Numbered from the stretch's first letter, positions 1 to 8,381 are shown. The stretch is 29,293 nt of DNA from Thaumasiovibrio sp043421945 (GCA_043421945.1 JBHOGO010000058.1:1-29293); one strand, 5' to 3'. The notes: generated by a model not told the origin, from the sequence alone. Made by a program: numbers and translations.

Positions 1-237
1 ATTGAACGGTTATGGAAAGTGATGAATGAGCATGCGAGGAATAATGTTTACTTTAAAAACAAGGCTGATTTCAGAGTAGCTGTAGAACGATTTTTTTAGG
101 ACACTTTGCCAAGAATCGCTGGCTCACTGGCGTCTCGAATAAATGATAATTTTCAGGTGCTCAAACATGCATCTTCAAGTTTATTGGGTATAGACACTAC
201 AATGATGGACGAAGCTGAGCGGTATATTTCTCACTGA
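1..237 (+). pseudogene. IS630-family transposase, 3' remnant with in-frame stop
   Basis: Frame 1 reads from the window edge with IERLWKVMNEHARNN, the conserved end of the IS630/Tc1 DDE domain in which the E of IERLW is the third catalytic acid. The frame is interrupted by TAG at 97-99, directly after ERFF, and then continues in the same frame with DTLPRIAGSLASRINDNFQ, which is typical IS630 C-terminal sequence. It finally stops at 235-237. The stop sits where family members have an ordinary residue, so this looks like a nonsense mutation rather than the natural end. The N-terminal part lies outside the window, so whether the rest is intact cannot be seen. It marks a mobile-element boundary of the nif cluster. 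Confidence 0.8.
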
Positions 238-247
238 ATTAATCGTC

Positions 248-347
248 CAAACAGCTTTTGCCACAAAGCACTATTCTTAACAAAGCCCCATTCTTAACAA
301 AAAGCTATTTTCAACAAAACAGCATTTCAATAAAGCACTATTCACGA
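248..347 (+). repeat. Six degenerate 16-17 bp direct repeats
   Basis: Tandem units can be aligned at 248-263, 264-280, 281-297, 298-314, 315-330 and 331-347. The best-conserved pair is CAAAGCACTATTCTTAA and CAAAGCCCCATTCTTAA, differing at 2 of 17 positions; the unit at 331-347 again reads TAAAGCACTATTC. The array lies between the IS630 remnant and the NifA site of nifH. No protein-coding reading is apparent. It may be a decayed element end or slippage-derived sequence; function unknown. Confidence 0.6.
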
Positions 348-357
348 CAAAACCTCT

Positions 358-373
358 TGTCATAAAGACGACA
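358..373 (+). promoter_or_regulatory. NifA upstream activator sequence for nifH
   Basis: TGT-cataaagacg-ACA is an exact match to the NifA consensus TGT-N10-ACA. It ends about 97 bp before the -24 element of the nifH promoter, a normal distance for enhancer-type activation of sigma54 RNA polymerase. Its right half overlaps the left arm of the hairpin at 364-395. Confidence 0.8.
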
Positions 374-395
374 ACACCAAACAAATGTCGTCTTT
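364..395. terminator. Perfect 10-bp inverted repeat, possible terminator
   Basis: AAAGACGACA (364-373) pairs perfectly with TGTCGTCTTT (386-395) across a 12-nt loop. A-rich sequence precedes it and TTT ends it, so it could terminate transcripts in either direction, most plausibly readthrough from the left flank into nifH. No long T-run follows, so termination is not certain. Confidence 0.5.
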
Positions 396-469
396 CTCAG
401 TCTGCTACGATTCACTTAATTTCACTTCAATTTATTTATAAACAAGAAGTTATGTTCATATTTATATGT

Positions 470-485
470 TGGTACGTTTCTCGCT
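470..485 (+). promoter_or_regulatory. Sigma54 (-24/-12) promoter of nifHDKTY-ENX
   Basis: TGGTACGTTTCTCGCT matches TGGCAC-N5-TTGCW with the invariant GG and GC separated by exactly 10 bases. The predicted transcription start is near 496, about 37 bases upstream of the nifH ATG. Confidence 0.8.
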
Positions 486-532
486 ATCTGTAGGTTGAGG
501 CAAATGAATTGTTTATTAAATGGAGAGATATT

Positions 533-1411
533 ATGGCTATTCGTCAATGTGCAATTTATGGAAAAGGCGGTATCGGTAAATCAACAACAACTCAAAACTT
601 AGTCGCAGCGCTAGCTGAAGCGGGTAAGAATGTAATGATTATTGGTTGTGACCCTAAAGCGGATTCTACGCGTTTAATCCTTCACTCGAAAGCGCAAAAT
701 ACCATCATGGAAGCGGCGGCAGAGCAAGGCTCGGTAGAAGACATTGAATTAGAAGATGTATTAAAGGTTGGCTACGGCAATGTGAAATGTGTCGAGTCAG
801 GTGGTCCTGAGCCAGGCGTTGGTTGTGCTGGTCGAGGCGTTATTACTGCAATCAATTTCTTGGAAGAAGAAGGCGCATACGAAGAAGATTTAGATTTTGT
901 CTTTTACGATGTATTAGGGGATGTGGTATGTGGTGGTTTCGCTATGCCAATTCGTGAAAATAAAGCACAAGAAATCTATATTGTTGTTTCTGGTGAAATG
1001 ATGGCTATGTATGCCGCAAATAATATCTCTAAAGGTATTTGTAAATATGCGACGACTGGTAGTGTCCGACTTGCAGGTTTAATTTGTAATTCACGAAATA
1101 CGGATCGTGAAGATGAATTGATTGTTGCCTTGGCTGAGAAAATTGGCACGCAAATGATTCACTTTATTCCTCGTGACAATATTGTACAGCGTGCTGAAAT
1201 TCGTCGTATGACCGTCATTGAATACGATCCTAAGTGTAATCAAGCCGATGAATATCGCACTCTTGCACAGAAAATCATTAATAACAAAAAGTTTGTTATC
1301 CCAGAGCCAGCCTCTATGGATGAGCTTGAAGAGTTATTGATGGAGTTCGGTATTATCGATGAAGAAGATGCCTCTATTATTGGCCGAACTGCCGAAGAAG
1401 AAGCCGCTTAA
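533..1411 (+). CDS. nifH: Nitrogenase iron protein (dinitrogenase reductase)
   Basis: 292-residue Fe protein that delivers electrons to MoFe protein with ATP hydrolysis and also takes part in FeMo-co and P-cluster maturation. The P-loop GKGGIGKST lies at residues 10-18. C98 (GVGCAGRG) and C133 (DVVCGGFAMP) are the bridging [4Fe-4S] ligands, and R101 is the arginine that is ADP-ribosylated in species with DraT. The ATG at 533 is chosen because GGAGAG lies 6-11 bases before it and MAIRQCAIYGKGG is the normal family start; an upstream in-frame TTG at 509 has no ribosome site. It is the first gene of the structural operon, under the sigma54/NifA promoter at 470-485. Confidence 0.97.
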   Translation: MAIRQCAIYGKGGIGKSTTTQNLVAALAEAGKNVMIIGCDPKADSTRLILHSKAQNTIMEAAAEQGSVEDIELEDVLKVGYGNVKCVESGGPEPGVGCAGRGVITAINFLEEEGAYEEDLDFVFYDVLGDVVCGGFAMPIRENKAQEIYIVVSGEMMAMYAANNISKGICKYATTGSVRLAGLICNSRNTDREDELIVALAEKIGTQMIHFIPRDNIVQRAEIRRMTVIEYDPKCNQADEYRTLAQKIINNKKFVIPEPASMDELEELLMEFGIIDEEDASIIGRTAEEEAA

Positions 1412-1449
1412 TAAGATAAACACAGATCATTTTTTATTAGGAGGCAGGG

Positions 1450-2916
1450 ATGTCGATGAATAAATCAGAAACACAAGCACTCATTGATGAGGTGCTTGAT
1501 GTATTTCCCGAGGCGGCAAAGGCAGATCGTGCTAAGCATGTCTCGGTAAACGACCCAAGTGGCACCAGTAGCAAGTGTATTACCTCAAACCGCAAATCAC
1601 TGCCCGGCGTGATGACAGTACGAGGTTGTGCTTATGCGGGGTCAAAAGGGGTCGTTTGGGGGCCGGTCAAAGATATGATCCATATCTCTCATGGTCCCGT
1701 TGGCTGTGGTCAATACTCGCGCGCTGGCCGCCGCAACTACTACACCGGTACAACAGGTGTGGACAGTTTCGGCACCATGAACTTTACCACTGATTTCCAA
1801 GAGCGAGACATCGTCTTTGGTGGTGATAAAAAACTGAGCGCCGCCATTGATGAGTTAGAAGGGTTGTTCCCATTAAGTAAGGGCTACTCGGTTCAGTCTG
1901 AGTGTCCCGTTGGGCTGATTGGGGATGATATCGAGGCGGTATCGAAAATAAAAGGCGAAGAGATCAGCAAGACGATTGTTCCGGTTCGTTGTGAGGGGTT
2001 CCGTGGGGTATCTCAGTCTTTAGGTCACCACATCGCAAACGATACGATTCGAGATCATGTGCTGGATAAGTCAGATGACATCGAGTTTGAAACCACGCCT
2101 TATGACGTGGCGATTATCGGCGACTACAACATCGGTGGTGATGCATGGTCATCAAGGATCATCCTTGAGGATATGGGGCTTCGAGTGATCGCTCAGTGGT
2201 CGGGTGATGGCACCTTACCAGAGATGGAAAAAACGCCGAAAGCGAAGCTCAATCTGGTTCACTGTTACCGTTCAATGAACTATATCGTTCGTCATATGGA
2301 GGAGCATCACGGCGTGCCTTGGGTTGAATACAACCTGTTTGGACCAACAAAGATTGAAGAGTCGATGCGCAAGATAGCAGAGTACTTCGATGACACAATC
2401 AAAGCCAAAACAGAAGAGACCATTGCCCGTTATCGCGAACAATGGCAGGCCGTGATTGATAAGTATCGACCACGCCTAACGGGCAAGAAGGTGATGCTCT
2501 ATGTGGGTGGTTTACGTCCTCGCCATATCATCGGTGCGTATGAAGACTTAGGCATGGAAATCGTCGGCGCTGGCTATGAATTTGCTCATAACGATGACTA
2601 TGTCAAAACAACCCCAGAGTTAAAAGAGGCGACATTATTGTTTGATGATGCGAGCTCCTATGAGCTTGAAGCCTATGTCAAAAAACTCAATCCAGACCTT
2701 GTTGGGTCAGGGGTAAAAGAGAAGTACGTATTCCAAAAAATGGGTTTCCCATTCCGTCAGATGCACAGCTGGGATTATTCCGGTCCGTATCACGGCGTTG
2801 ACGGTTTCGCTATTTTTGCAAGGGATATGGATCTCACCATCAACAACCCTTGCTGGAGCAAGATGACCCCACCTTGGCTACAAGAAGAACCAACGTTGTT
2901 AGCTGAAACGGCCTAA
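1450..2916 (+). CDS. nifD: Nitrogenase MoFe protein alpha chain
   Basis: 488-residue alpha subunit of dinitrogenase, which carries the FeMo-cofactor where N2 is reduced. P-cluster ligands are C60 (RGCAYAG), C86 (GPVGCGQ) and C152 (SECPVG). FeMo-co is held by C272 (HCYRSMN) and H439 (RQMHSWDYSG). V68 and H193 correspond to the active-site Val70 and His195 of Azotobacter numbering, so this is a molybdenum-type enzyme without obvious loss of key residues. AGGAGG at 1439-1444 favours the ATG at 1450 over the one at 1456. It lies 38 bases after nifH and 56 before nifK in the same operon. Confidence 0.97.
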   Translation: MSMNKSETQALIDEVLDVFPEAAKADRAKHVSVNDPSGTSSKCITSNRKSLPGVMTVRGCAYAGSKGVVWGPVKDMIHISHGPVGCGQYSRAGRRNYYTGTTGVDSFGTMNFTTDFQERDIVFGGDKKLSAAIDELEGLFPLSKGYSVQSECPVGLIGDDIEAVSKIKGEEISKTIVPVRCEGFRGVSQSLGHHIANDTIRDHVLDKSDDIEFETTPYDVAIIGDYNIGGDAWSSRIILEDMGLRVIAQWSGDGTLPEMEKTPKAKLNLVHCYRSMNYIVRHMEEHHGVPWVEYNLFGPTKIEESMRKIAEYFDDTIKAKTEETIARYREQWQAVIDKYRPRLTGKKVMLYVGGLRPRHIIGAYEDLGMEIVGAGYEFAHNDDYVKTTPELKEATLLFDDASSYELEAYVKKLNPDLVGSGVKEKYVFQKMGFPFRQMHSWDYSGPYHGVDGFAIFARDMDLTINNPCWSKMTPPWLQEEPTLLAETA

Positions 2917-2972
2917 GCCATATAAGTAACCGAGCCGTAGTTGCGTATGAGCAATGCGGTAGGAGAGATGTT

Positions 2973-4544
2973 ATGCCACAACAAACTGATGATATTAAAA
3001 CGGGCTACTCGCTGTTTAAACAACCAGAATATCAAGAGATGCTTGCTAACAAGCAAGCGGATTTTGAAGAGCGTGTTGATCAAGCAAAGATTGACGAAGT
3101 CTTCGAATGGACAACAACGGAAGAGTATCAAAAGCTTAATTTTGAGCGTAAACACATCACCATCGATCCAGCCAAGGCTTGCCAGCCATTGGGGAGTGTT
3201 TTGTGTGCGCTAGGATTTGAAAAAACGCTTCCTTATGTTCATGGCTCACAAGGCTGCGTCGCCTATTTTAGAACTTATTTTAACCGTCACTTTAAAGAGC
3301 CTGTTGCCTGTGTATCAGATTCAATGACGGAAGATGCGGCCGTATTTGGAGGACAAGATAATATCTATCATGGTCTACAAAATGCTTACGCTTTATACAA
3401 GCCTGAAGTGATCGCAATCTCAACCACCTGCATGGCGGAGGTTATTGGAGATGACCTCAATGCTTTTGTTGGTAATGCGAAAGAGGGCGGTTATCTTCCT
3501 GCAGAAGTGCCTACCCCATTTGCCCATACACCGAGTTTTGTTGGCAGCCATTTAACGGGCTGGGATGCCATGCTTGAAGGCATGCTGCGCTACTTCACCC
3601 TGTCTGACCTTGATACCGCAAAAGTGGCGACCGTCAATAAGGTCAATATTGTTCAAGGCTTTGATACCTATCTGGGTAACTACCGCGTGATTAAACGCAT
3701 GATGGAAGAGATGGGTGTGGAATATAACCTGTTATCTGATCCATCAGAGGTGTTAGATACACCAGCCGATGGTGAGTATCGCATGTATGCAGGTGGCACA
3801 CCGATCGATTCAGTAAAAGAAGCGCCAATGGCGAAAGCCACGCTGCTGTTACAGGGCGATCAAATGGTCAAAACACGGAAATTTATTACGAATACGTGGC
3901 AGCAAGAGGCACCCGCTATCAATATTCCTATGGGGATAGATTGGACCGATGACTTCTTGATGAAGGTATCGGAGATTACTGGACAGCCAATACCTGAATC
4001 GATAGCGAAAGAGCGTGGTCGTCTGGTCGACATGATGACGGACTCACACACTTGGCTGCATGGCGTGACCGTTTCTCTGTTTGGTGACCCTGATTACCTA
4101 CTTGGTATGACTAAACTGCTCACGGAATTTGGCTGTGAGGTAAAACATATTCTCTGTCATAACGCGGCTAAACGTTGGCGTAAAAAGATGGAGGCATTAA
4201 TTGCACAATCGCCCTATTCAGAGAATGCACAAATCTTTGTTGGTAAAGACTTATGGCATTTCCGTTCGTTAATGTTTACCGATAAGCCCGATCTGATGAT
4301 TGGTAACTCATACGGAAAATTCATCGAGCGCGATACGCGTGCAAAAGGAGAAGAGTTCGAGGTACCTCTTGTTCGTATCGGTTTCCCAATTTTTGATCGC
4401 CATCATCTGCACCAACAAACCACGTTAGGTTATGAAGGGGCGATGACCATTCTTACCACACTGGTGAATGAAGTATTAGCCAAACTGGATCGAGAAACAT
4501 CTGAACTCGGAAAGACCGACTTTGGTTTTGATTTAGTCCGTTAA
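2973..4544 (+). CDS. nifK: Nitrogenase MoFe protein beta chain
   Basis: 523-residue beta subunit of dinitrogenase. Together with NifD it forms the alpha2-beta2 tetramer and supplies the other half of the P-cluster. The ligands C70 (AKACQPLG), C95 (GSQGCVAY) and C153 (TTCMAE) fall exactly at the numbering of the Azotobacter protein. Length and the C-terminus (KTDFGFDLVR) are normal for the family, so it looks complete. AGGAG ends a few bases before the start. A strong hairpin follows its stop codon, before nifT, and may set the ratio of structural to accessory genes. Confidence 0.97.
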   Translation: MPQQTDDIKTGYSLFKQPEYQEMLANKQADFEERVDQAKIDEVFEWTTTEEYQKLNFERKHITIDPAKACQPLGSVLCALGFEKTLPYVHGSQGCVAYFRTYFNRHFKEPVACVSDSMTEDAAVFGGQDNIYHGLQNAYALYKPEVIAISTTCMAEVIGDDLNAFVGNAKEGGYLPAEVPTPFAHTPSFVGSHLTGWDAMLEGMLRYFTLSDLDTAKVATVNKVNIVQGFDTYLGNYRVIKRMMEEMGVEYNLLSDPSEVLDTPADGEYRMYAGGTPIDSVKEAPMAKATLLLQGDQMVKTRKFITNTWQQEAPAINIPMGIDWTDDFLMKVSEITGQPIPESIAKERGRLVDMMTDSHTWLHGVTVSLFGDPDYLLGMTKLLTEFGCEVKHILCHNAAKRWRKKMEALIAQSPYSENAQIFVGKDLWHFRSLMFTDKPDLMIGNSYGKFIERDTRAKGEEFEVPLVRIGFPIFDRHHLHQQTTLGYEGAMTILTTLVNEVLAKLDRETSELGKTDFGFDLVR

Positions 4545-4553
4545 TCGATTTAC

Positions 4554-4608
4554 GTAGAGGGGATGGAATTCATATATCGCTCCCGATATCCATTCCCTCT
4601 ACCTTTTT
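4554..4608 (+). terminator. Hairpin with T-run between nifK and nifT (attenuator)
   Basis: Bases 4554-4567 (GTAGAGGGGATGGA) pair with 4589-4602 (TCCATTCCCTCTAC): 14 pairs, one of them G:U, with a 21-nt loop, followed by CTTTTT at 4603-4608. This has the form of a Rho-independent terminator inside the operon. As nifT starts 13 bases later with no promoter of its own, it more likely acts as a partial terminator or as a 3' stabiliser of nifHDK mRNA. Confidence 0.75.
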
Positions 4609-4620
4609 AAGGAAAACCGT

Positions 4621-4842
4621 ATGGCTAATGTCATGATTCAATATACCGAGGAAGGGGCTCTTTCTCTTTATCTACCAAAGAAAGATCTCGAAGAATTAGT
4701 CGTCAGTTTTGAATTCGACGAGTTAGAAAAGTGGGGAGGGGAGGTCGTACTGGCAAATGGTGCCGTCTATTTCATCGACCCAATGAAAAAACCAGAGCGT
4801 TTACCAAGAACCGTACGAGCCAAAAGGCTTGTTGCCGCTTAA
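4621..4842 (+). CDS. nifT: NifT/FixU family protein
   Basis: 73-residue small protein matching the NifT/FixU family (MANVMIQYTEEGALSLYLPKK at the start, LANGAVYFIDP in the middle). It has no known catalytic motif. NifT is usually dispensable for fixation in the species tested and its biochemical role is not established. AAGGAA six bases before the ATG supports the start. Position between nifK and nifY is the same as in Klebsiella. It lies behind the hairpin at 4554-4608 and so is probably expressed at a lower level than nifHDK. Confidence 0.9.
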   Translation: MANVMIQYTEEGALSLYLPKKDLEELVVSFEFDELEKWGGEVVLANGAVYFIDPMKKPERLPRTVRAKRLVAA

Positions 4843-4893
4843 GGACAAATGGTGCGGAGCTGCTTAACAGTACTGCTAATAGGGAGATAAATA

Positions 4894-5553
4894 ATGGAGT
4901 CGGTAATAAACGAACAACTTGCACTACGAATTGCACTTGCAGGTAAGGCACTTCCTGAAGTCGGTGTTGAAGCATTGTTAAAAGGGCTGATTGCTGCGTT
5001 GGGGCTGCCTCTTAGTGAAGAAAAACTCGCACAACTATCGCCGAGACGTTTGCGCAGTATCGTGAGTGCCAATGAACGCCACATCACAAAAAATGCGATT
5101 GTGCAGGCATGTGCAGCCCTGAACAATCCATTGGAGCAAGATATGGAAGCTCCTACTCCAGACGTAACGCAACCTATGACAGATGCATTTATTCGCGTTG
5201 CGGTTAGCTCAAATCATTCAGAAGAAGTGAATGGGCACTTTGGCTCTTGTTTACGTTTTCTCATTTATGAAGTGGATGCTAAACGAAGCTATCTCGCTGA
5301 AGTCAGGAAGGTGAACACCTCTGAGAAAGGGGAGCAAAGAACGAATGACTTGGTTGATTTGGTTCGTGATTGTGACGTGTTGTTCACGCTTTCTATTGGT
5401 GGACCAGCAGCCGCGAAAGTGACAAGAGCCGGGGTTCATCCTGTGGCTGTGAAGAAAGAGAATCTCGCACCCAAATTAATGATAAGCCTGACTGAGCGAT
5501 TAGCTGCCAGCCCACCACCTTGGTTAGCACAAGCCGCAAATAATAAAAAATAG
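4894..5553 (+). CDS. nifY: NifY, FeMo-co / apo-dinitrogenase binding protein
   Basis: 219-residue two-domain protein. Residues 1-80 form a helical domain like the N-terminal part of NafY/NifY. Residues about 98-205 form the NifX/NifY/NifB-C cofactor-binding domain, with the signature NGHFGSC around H115 that resembles the cofactor-binding histidine of this family. In known systems NifY/NafY holds apo-dinitrogenase and/or FeMo-co until insertion. AGGGAG before the ATG at 4894 supports the start. It follows nifT by 51 bases and is followed by a hairpin before nifE. Confidence 0.9.
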   Translation: MESVINEQLALRIALAGKALPEVGVEALLKGLIAALGLPLSEEKLAQLSPRRLRSIVSANERHITKNAIVQACAALNNPLEQDMEAPTPDVTQPMTDAFIRVAVSSNHSEEVNGHFGSCLRFLIYEVDAKRSYLAEVRKVNTSEKGEQRTNDLVDLVRDCDVLFTLSIGGPAAAKVTRAGVHPVAVKKENLAPKLMISLTERLAASPPPWLAQAANNKK

Positions 5554-5593
5554 CGCTTCACGGCTAAATACATCGCGACGTAACTCGGGGTTG

Positions 5594-5623
5594 TAGCCAT
5601 TTTCTCTCACTTTGAGATGGCTA
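5594..5623 (+). terminator. Hairpin between nifY and nifE
   Basis: TAGCCAT (5594-5600) pairs with ATGGCTA (5617-5623); after a 3-base bulge CTC (5604-5606) pairs with GAG (5614-5616), leaving a 7-nt loop. TTTT follows. No -24/-12 promoter is seen before nifE, so this may be an attenuator or mRNA-processing structure within one long operon. It also buries an in-frame upstream ATG (5617). Confidence 0.5.
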
Positions 5624-5646
5624 TTTTGATATCGCAGGGAGCGATT

Positions 5647-7032
5647 ATGAAACGATCAGACATTGCATTATTACAGGATGAACCATCTTGTGAGCATAAC
5701 AAAAAAGAGAAGAGCGGCTGTAGTCGCCCTGTACCAGGTGCAACGGCGGGTGGATGTACATTTGATGGCGCACAAATCAGTTTATTGCCGGTCGCTGATG
5801 TTGGCCATTTAGTGCATGGACCGATTGGTTGTGCTGGAAACAGTTGGAATAACCGGGGCACCAGAGCGTATGGCCCTAACCTATTTCGCTTAGGCTTTAC
5901 CACTGACCTTAATGAACAAGATGTCATCATGGGGCGGGCTGAAAAGCGGCTGTTGCATGCGATAAAACAGCTGATTGATACGCATAATCCCCCTGCTGTT
6001 TTCGTCTATGTTACTTGTGTACCAGCTTTAGAGGGGAACGATGTTGAGGCCATCTGTGATATAGCCCAGCAGCGCTGGGGCATCCCTGTGGTTGCGATTG
6101 ATGCTGCGGGATTTTATGGCAATAAGAATCTGGGTAACCGCATTGCTGGCAAGATAATGATTGATAAAGTTATCGGCAGCGCTACACCACCGCCAAAGCC
6201 ATTAATGAAACACGACCACACCCGTCACGTCCACGATATTGTCTTGATTGGTGAGTACAACATTGCTGGCGAGTTCTGGCATGTTTCCCCACTGTTTGAA
6301 GAGCTTGGCTTGCGAGTATTGTGTTGCCTAGCGGGTGATACACAATTTCATGAGATCCAGACTATGCATTGTGCTGATGCGGCAATGGTGGTTTGTTCAC
6401 GCGCGCAGATCAATGTGGCGAGAGAGCTAGAGTCCCGTTGGCATATACCGTGGTTTGAGGGCAGTTTTTATGGCATTGAAGATACATCACAAGCATTAAG
6501 ACAGTTTGCGGCATTGCTCAATGATCCGCAATTAACCGCGCATTGTGAAGCGGTTATTGAGCGTGAAGAGCAGACAATACGTCAACAACTACAACCCTAT
6601 CGTGAGCGTCTTCAAGGCAAGAGAGTTCTGCTTTATACCGGTGGGGTCAAGTCTTGGTCGGTGGTGGCAGCATTGCAAGAGTTAGGGATGCAAGTGATTG
6701 CAACTGGAACAAAAAAATCAACGGAAGCCGATAAGGCACGCATTGTTGAGATTATGGGACAAGATGCCAACATGCTTGAAGAAGGCGGAGCAAGAAACCT
6801 CCTTGATACGGCATATCAACATCATGCAGACATGATGATTGCCGGAGGGAGGAATATGTATACCGCGCTCAAAGCGAGAATGCCTTTTCTTGATATTAAC
6901 CAAGAGCGTGAACATGCCTATGCTGGCTATAAAGGGATGCTGACACTGGCACAGGTACTGGTGAATACATTAGAAAGCCCGATTTGGGAGAGTCTAAAAG
7001 ATCAGCCGCATTGGATGGAGGCAGAAGTATGA
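5647..7032 (+). CDS. nifE: FeMo-cofactor scaffold protein NifE
   Basis: 461-residue NifD paralogue. With NifN it forms the scaffold on which NifB-co is converted to FeMo-co by addition of Mo and homocitrate. The conserved cysteines are visible in GGCTFDGAQ (C37), GPIGCAGNSW (C62) and YVTCVPALEGND. The closing part SPIWESLKDQPHW matches the family. The ATG at 5647 (MKRSDIALLQ) is chosen because GGGAG precedes it and the first residues align with NifE; an in-frame ATG at 5617 lies inside a hairpin and has no ribosome site. Its TGA overlaps the nifN ATG (ATGA), so the pair is translationally coupled, as expected for a hetero-tetramer. Confidence 0.95.
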   Translation: MKRSDIALLQDEPSCEHNKKEKSGCSRPVPGATAGGCTFDGAQISLLPVADVGHLVHGPIGCAGNSWNNRGTRAYGPNLFRLGFTTDLNEQDVIMGRAEKRLLHAIKQLIDTHNPPAVFVYVTCVPALEGNDVEAICDIAQQRWGIPVVAIDAAGFYGNKNLGNRIAGKIMIDKVIGSATPPPKPLMKHDHTRHVHDIVLIGEYNIAGEFWHVSPLFEELGLRVLCCLAGDTQFHEIQTMHCADAAMVVCSRAQINVARELESRWHIPWFEGSFYGIEDTSQALRQFAALLNDPQLTAHCEAVIEREEQTIRQQLQPYRERLQGKRVLLYTGGVKSWSVVAALQELGMQVIATGTKKSTEADKARIVEIMGQDANMLEEGGARNLLDTAYQHHADMMIAGGRNMYTALKARMPFLDINQEREHAYAGYKGMLTLAQVLVNTLESPIWESLKDQPHWMEAEV

Positions 7033-8381
7033 TTAAACATGACAACCAACCATTGGTTCAACAGCCGTTGAAAACCAGTCCAGCAACCGGTGCAGCATTG
7101 GCTGCAATGGGCGTTGCTAACGCCATTCCTTTAATGCATGGCTCACAAGGTTGTGGTGCATTTTCAAAAGTATATTTAATTCAGCACTTTAGAGAACCCA
7201 TGCCGGTCCAAAACAGTGCGATTGATCAGGTCGCGGCCGTCATGGGCGGTGATGATAATTTGATTGAGTCATTGGCACTGTTATGCCAAAAACATCAGCC
7301 AGATTGTGTCATTGTTACCACAACAGGGCTCACTGAGATGCAAGGTTGTGACACGGTGAGGGTTATCCAGGCGTTTTATCGTCAATACCCGCAATACAGC
7401 AAAATGGTGGTTATTCCTGTAGCCACCCCTGACTTTGTCGGCACCATGCAAAGTGGTTTTAGCTCGGTTGTCGATCAACTTGTTCGTCAATTGGCAGCCA
7501 ATGAATTCGACGCTCAAACAGATACGCGTTCATCGTCTCAGCAAGTGACATTGCTGTGTTCAGTATCGACTACTAGTGCAGATATTGAAATGGCTAAACG
7601 CTATATCGAAGCCTTTGGGCTAACCACCTTGGTTATTCCCGACATCTCTGATTCACTCGACGGGCATTTAGCGAAGAGTGATTACAGTGCTACGAGTACA
7701 GGAGGCACCCCTGTTTCTTCCATTCGGAATGTGTCCAATAGCGTATTAACGGTTGTGATGGGAGAGTCATTACTACCTACAGCAAAGTGGCTACAAAAAC
7801 GCTTTGATATTCCATATTTAACTTGGGAAATGGGAATGAAAAGTACCGATAAATTCGTAGGTTATTTACATTGGCTAACAGCATTCCCCGTTCCACAATG
7901 GATTAAACGCGATAGACAGCGGTTGGAAGATGCGTGGCTTGATAGTCATTTCATACTCTCTGGCGAACGATTTGTTATTGCTTTAGAGTCCGATCTTGCT
8001 GCGAACTATCTGGTGCTTTTGAATGAGGTTGGTGCAGAGGTTAGTTTGATTATTACCACTGGGCTAAATGCACCATTAAAACAAGCAAAGAACGTTTTAG
8101 TTGGCTCACTATCGGAGTTGAATCGATTAGATAACAGTGTAAAAGCGATTGTGGGAAGTACGCATGCCGCTCAAATTACAGAGCCTACTATTCCCGTATT
8201 GAGAGCGGGTTACCCATGCATTGATCAGCTTGGCAATATGGATGTCGCTCAATGGGGTTATCAAGGAGCACGATCTCGCCTGTTCGCTTTAGCCAATCTC
8301 CTACTGAGTCATCACCGTGATGAGGTGGAACTGCACCACAGTGATTATCGATTTGATGCTAGTCAGGTGACCTTAACTTAA
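7029..8381 (+). CDS. nifN: FeMo-cofactor scaffold protein NifN
   Basis: 450-residue NifK paralogue and partner of NifE. The single conserved cluster-binding cysteine is C42 in MHGSQGCGAF, and the motif IQHFREPMPVQ follows. Later features TSTGGTPV and RAGYPCIDQLG also match the family. The start at 7029 is preceded by GGAGG (7017-7021) and overlaps the nifE stop by four bases; an in-frame TTG at 6984 would add 15 residues unlike the family. After nifN come 102 non-coding bases before nifX. Confidence 0.94.
   Translation: MIKHDNQPLVQQPLKTSPATGAALAAMGVANAIPLMHGSQGCGAFSKVYLIQHFREPMPVQNSAIDQVAAVMGGDDNLIESLALLCQKHQPDCVIVTTTGLTEMQGCDTVRVIQAFYRQYPQYSKMVVIPVATPDFVGTMQSGFSSVVDQLVRQLAANEFDAQTDTRSSSQQVTLLCSVSTTSADIEMAKRYIEAFGLTTLVIPDISDSLDGHLAKSDYSATSTGGTPVSSIRNVSNSVLTVVMGESLLPTAKWLQKRFDIPYLTWEMGMKSTDKFVGYLHWLTAFPVPQWIKRDRQRLEDAWLDSHFILSGERFVIALESDLAANYLVLLNEVGAEVSLIITTGLNAPLKQAKNVLVGSLSELNRLDNSVKAIVGSTHAAQITEPTIPVLRAGYPCIDQLGNMDVAQWGYQGARSRLFALANLLLSHHRDEVELHHSDYRFDASQVTLT

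Noticed and set aside
248..347. CRISPR array
   Set aside because: Units are contiguous without unique spacers, too short and diverged; no cas genes.
509..532. Upstream TTG start extending NifH by eight residues
   Set aside because: No ribosome site before it; ATG 533 has GGAGAG at normal spacing and the standard NifH N-terminus.
5560..5580. Possible -24/-12 element before nifE (GGCTAAATACATCGC)
   Set aside because: GG and GC are separated by 11 bases, not 10, and no NifA site is near.
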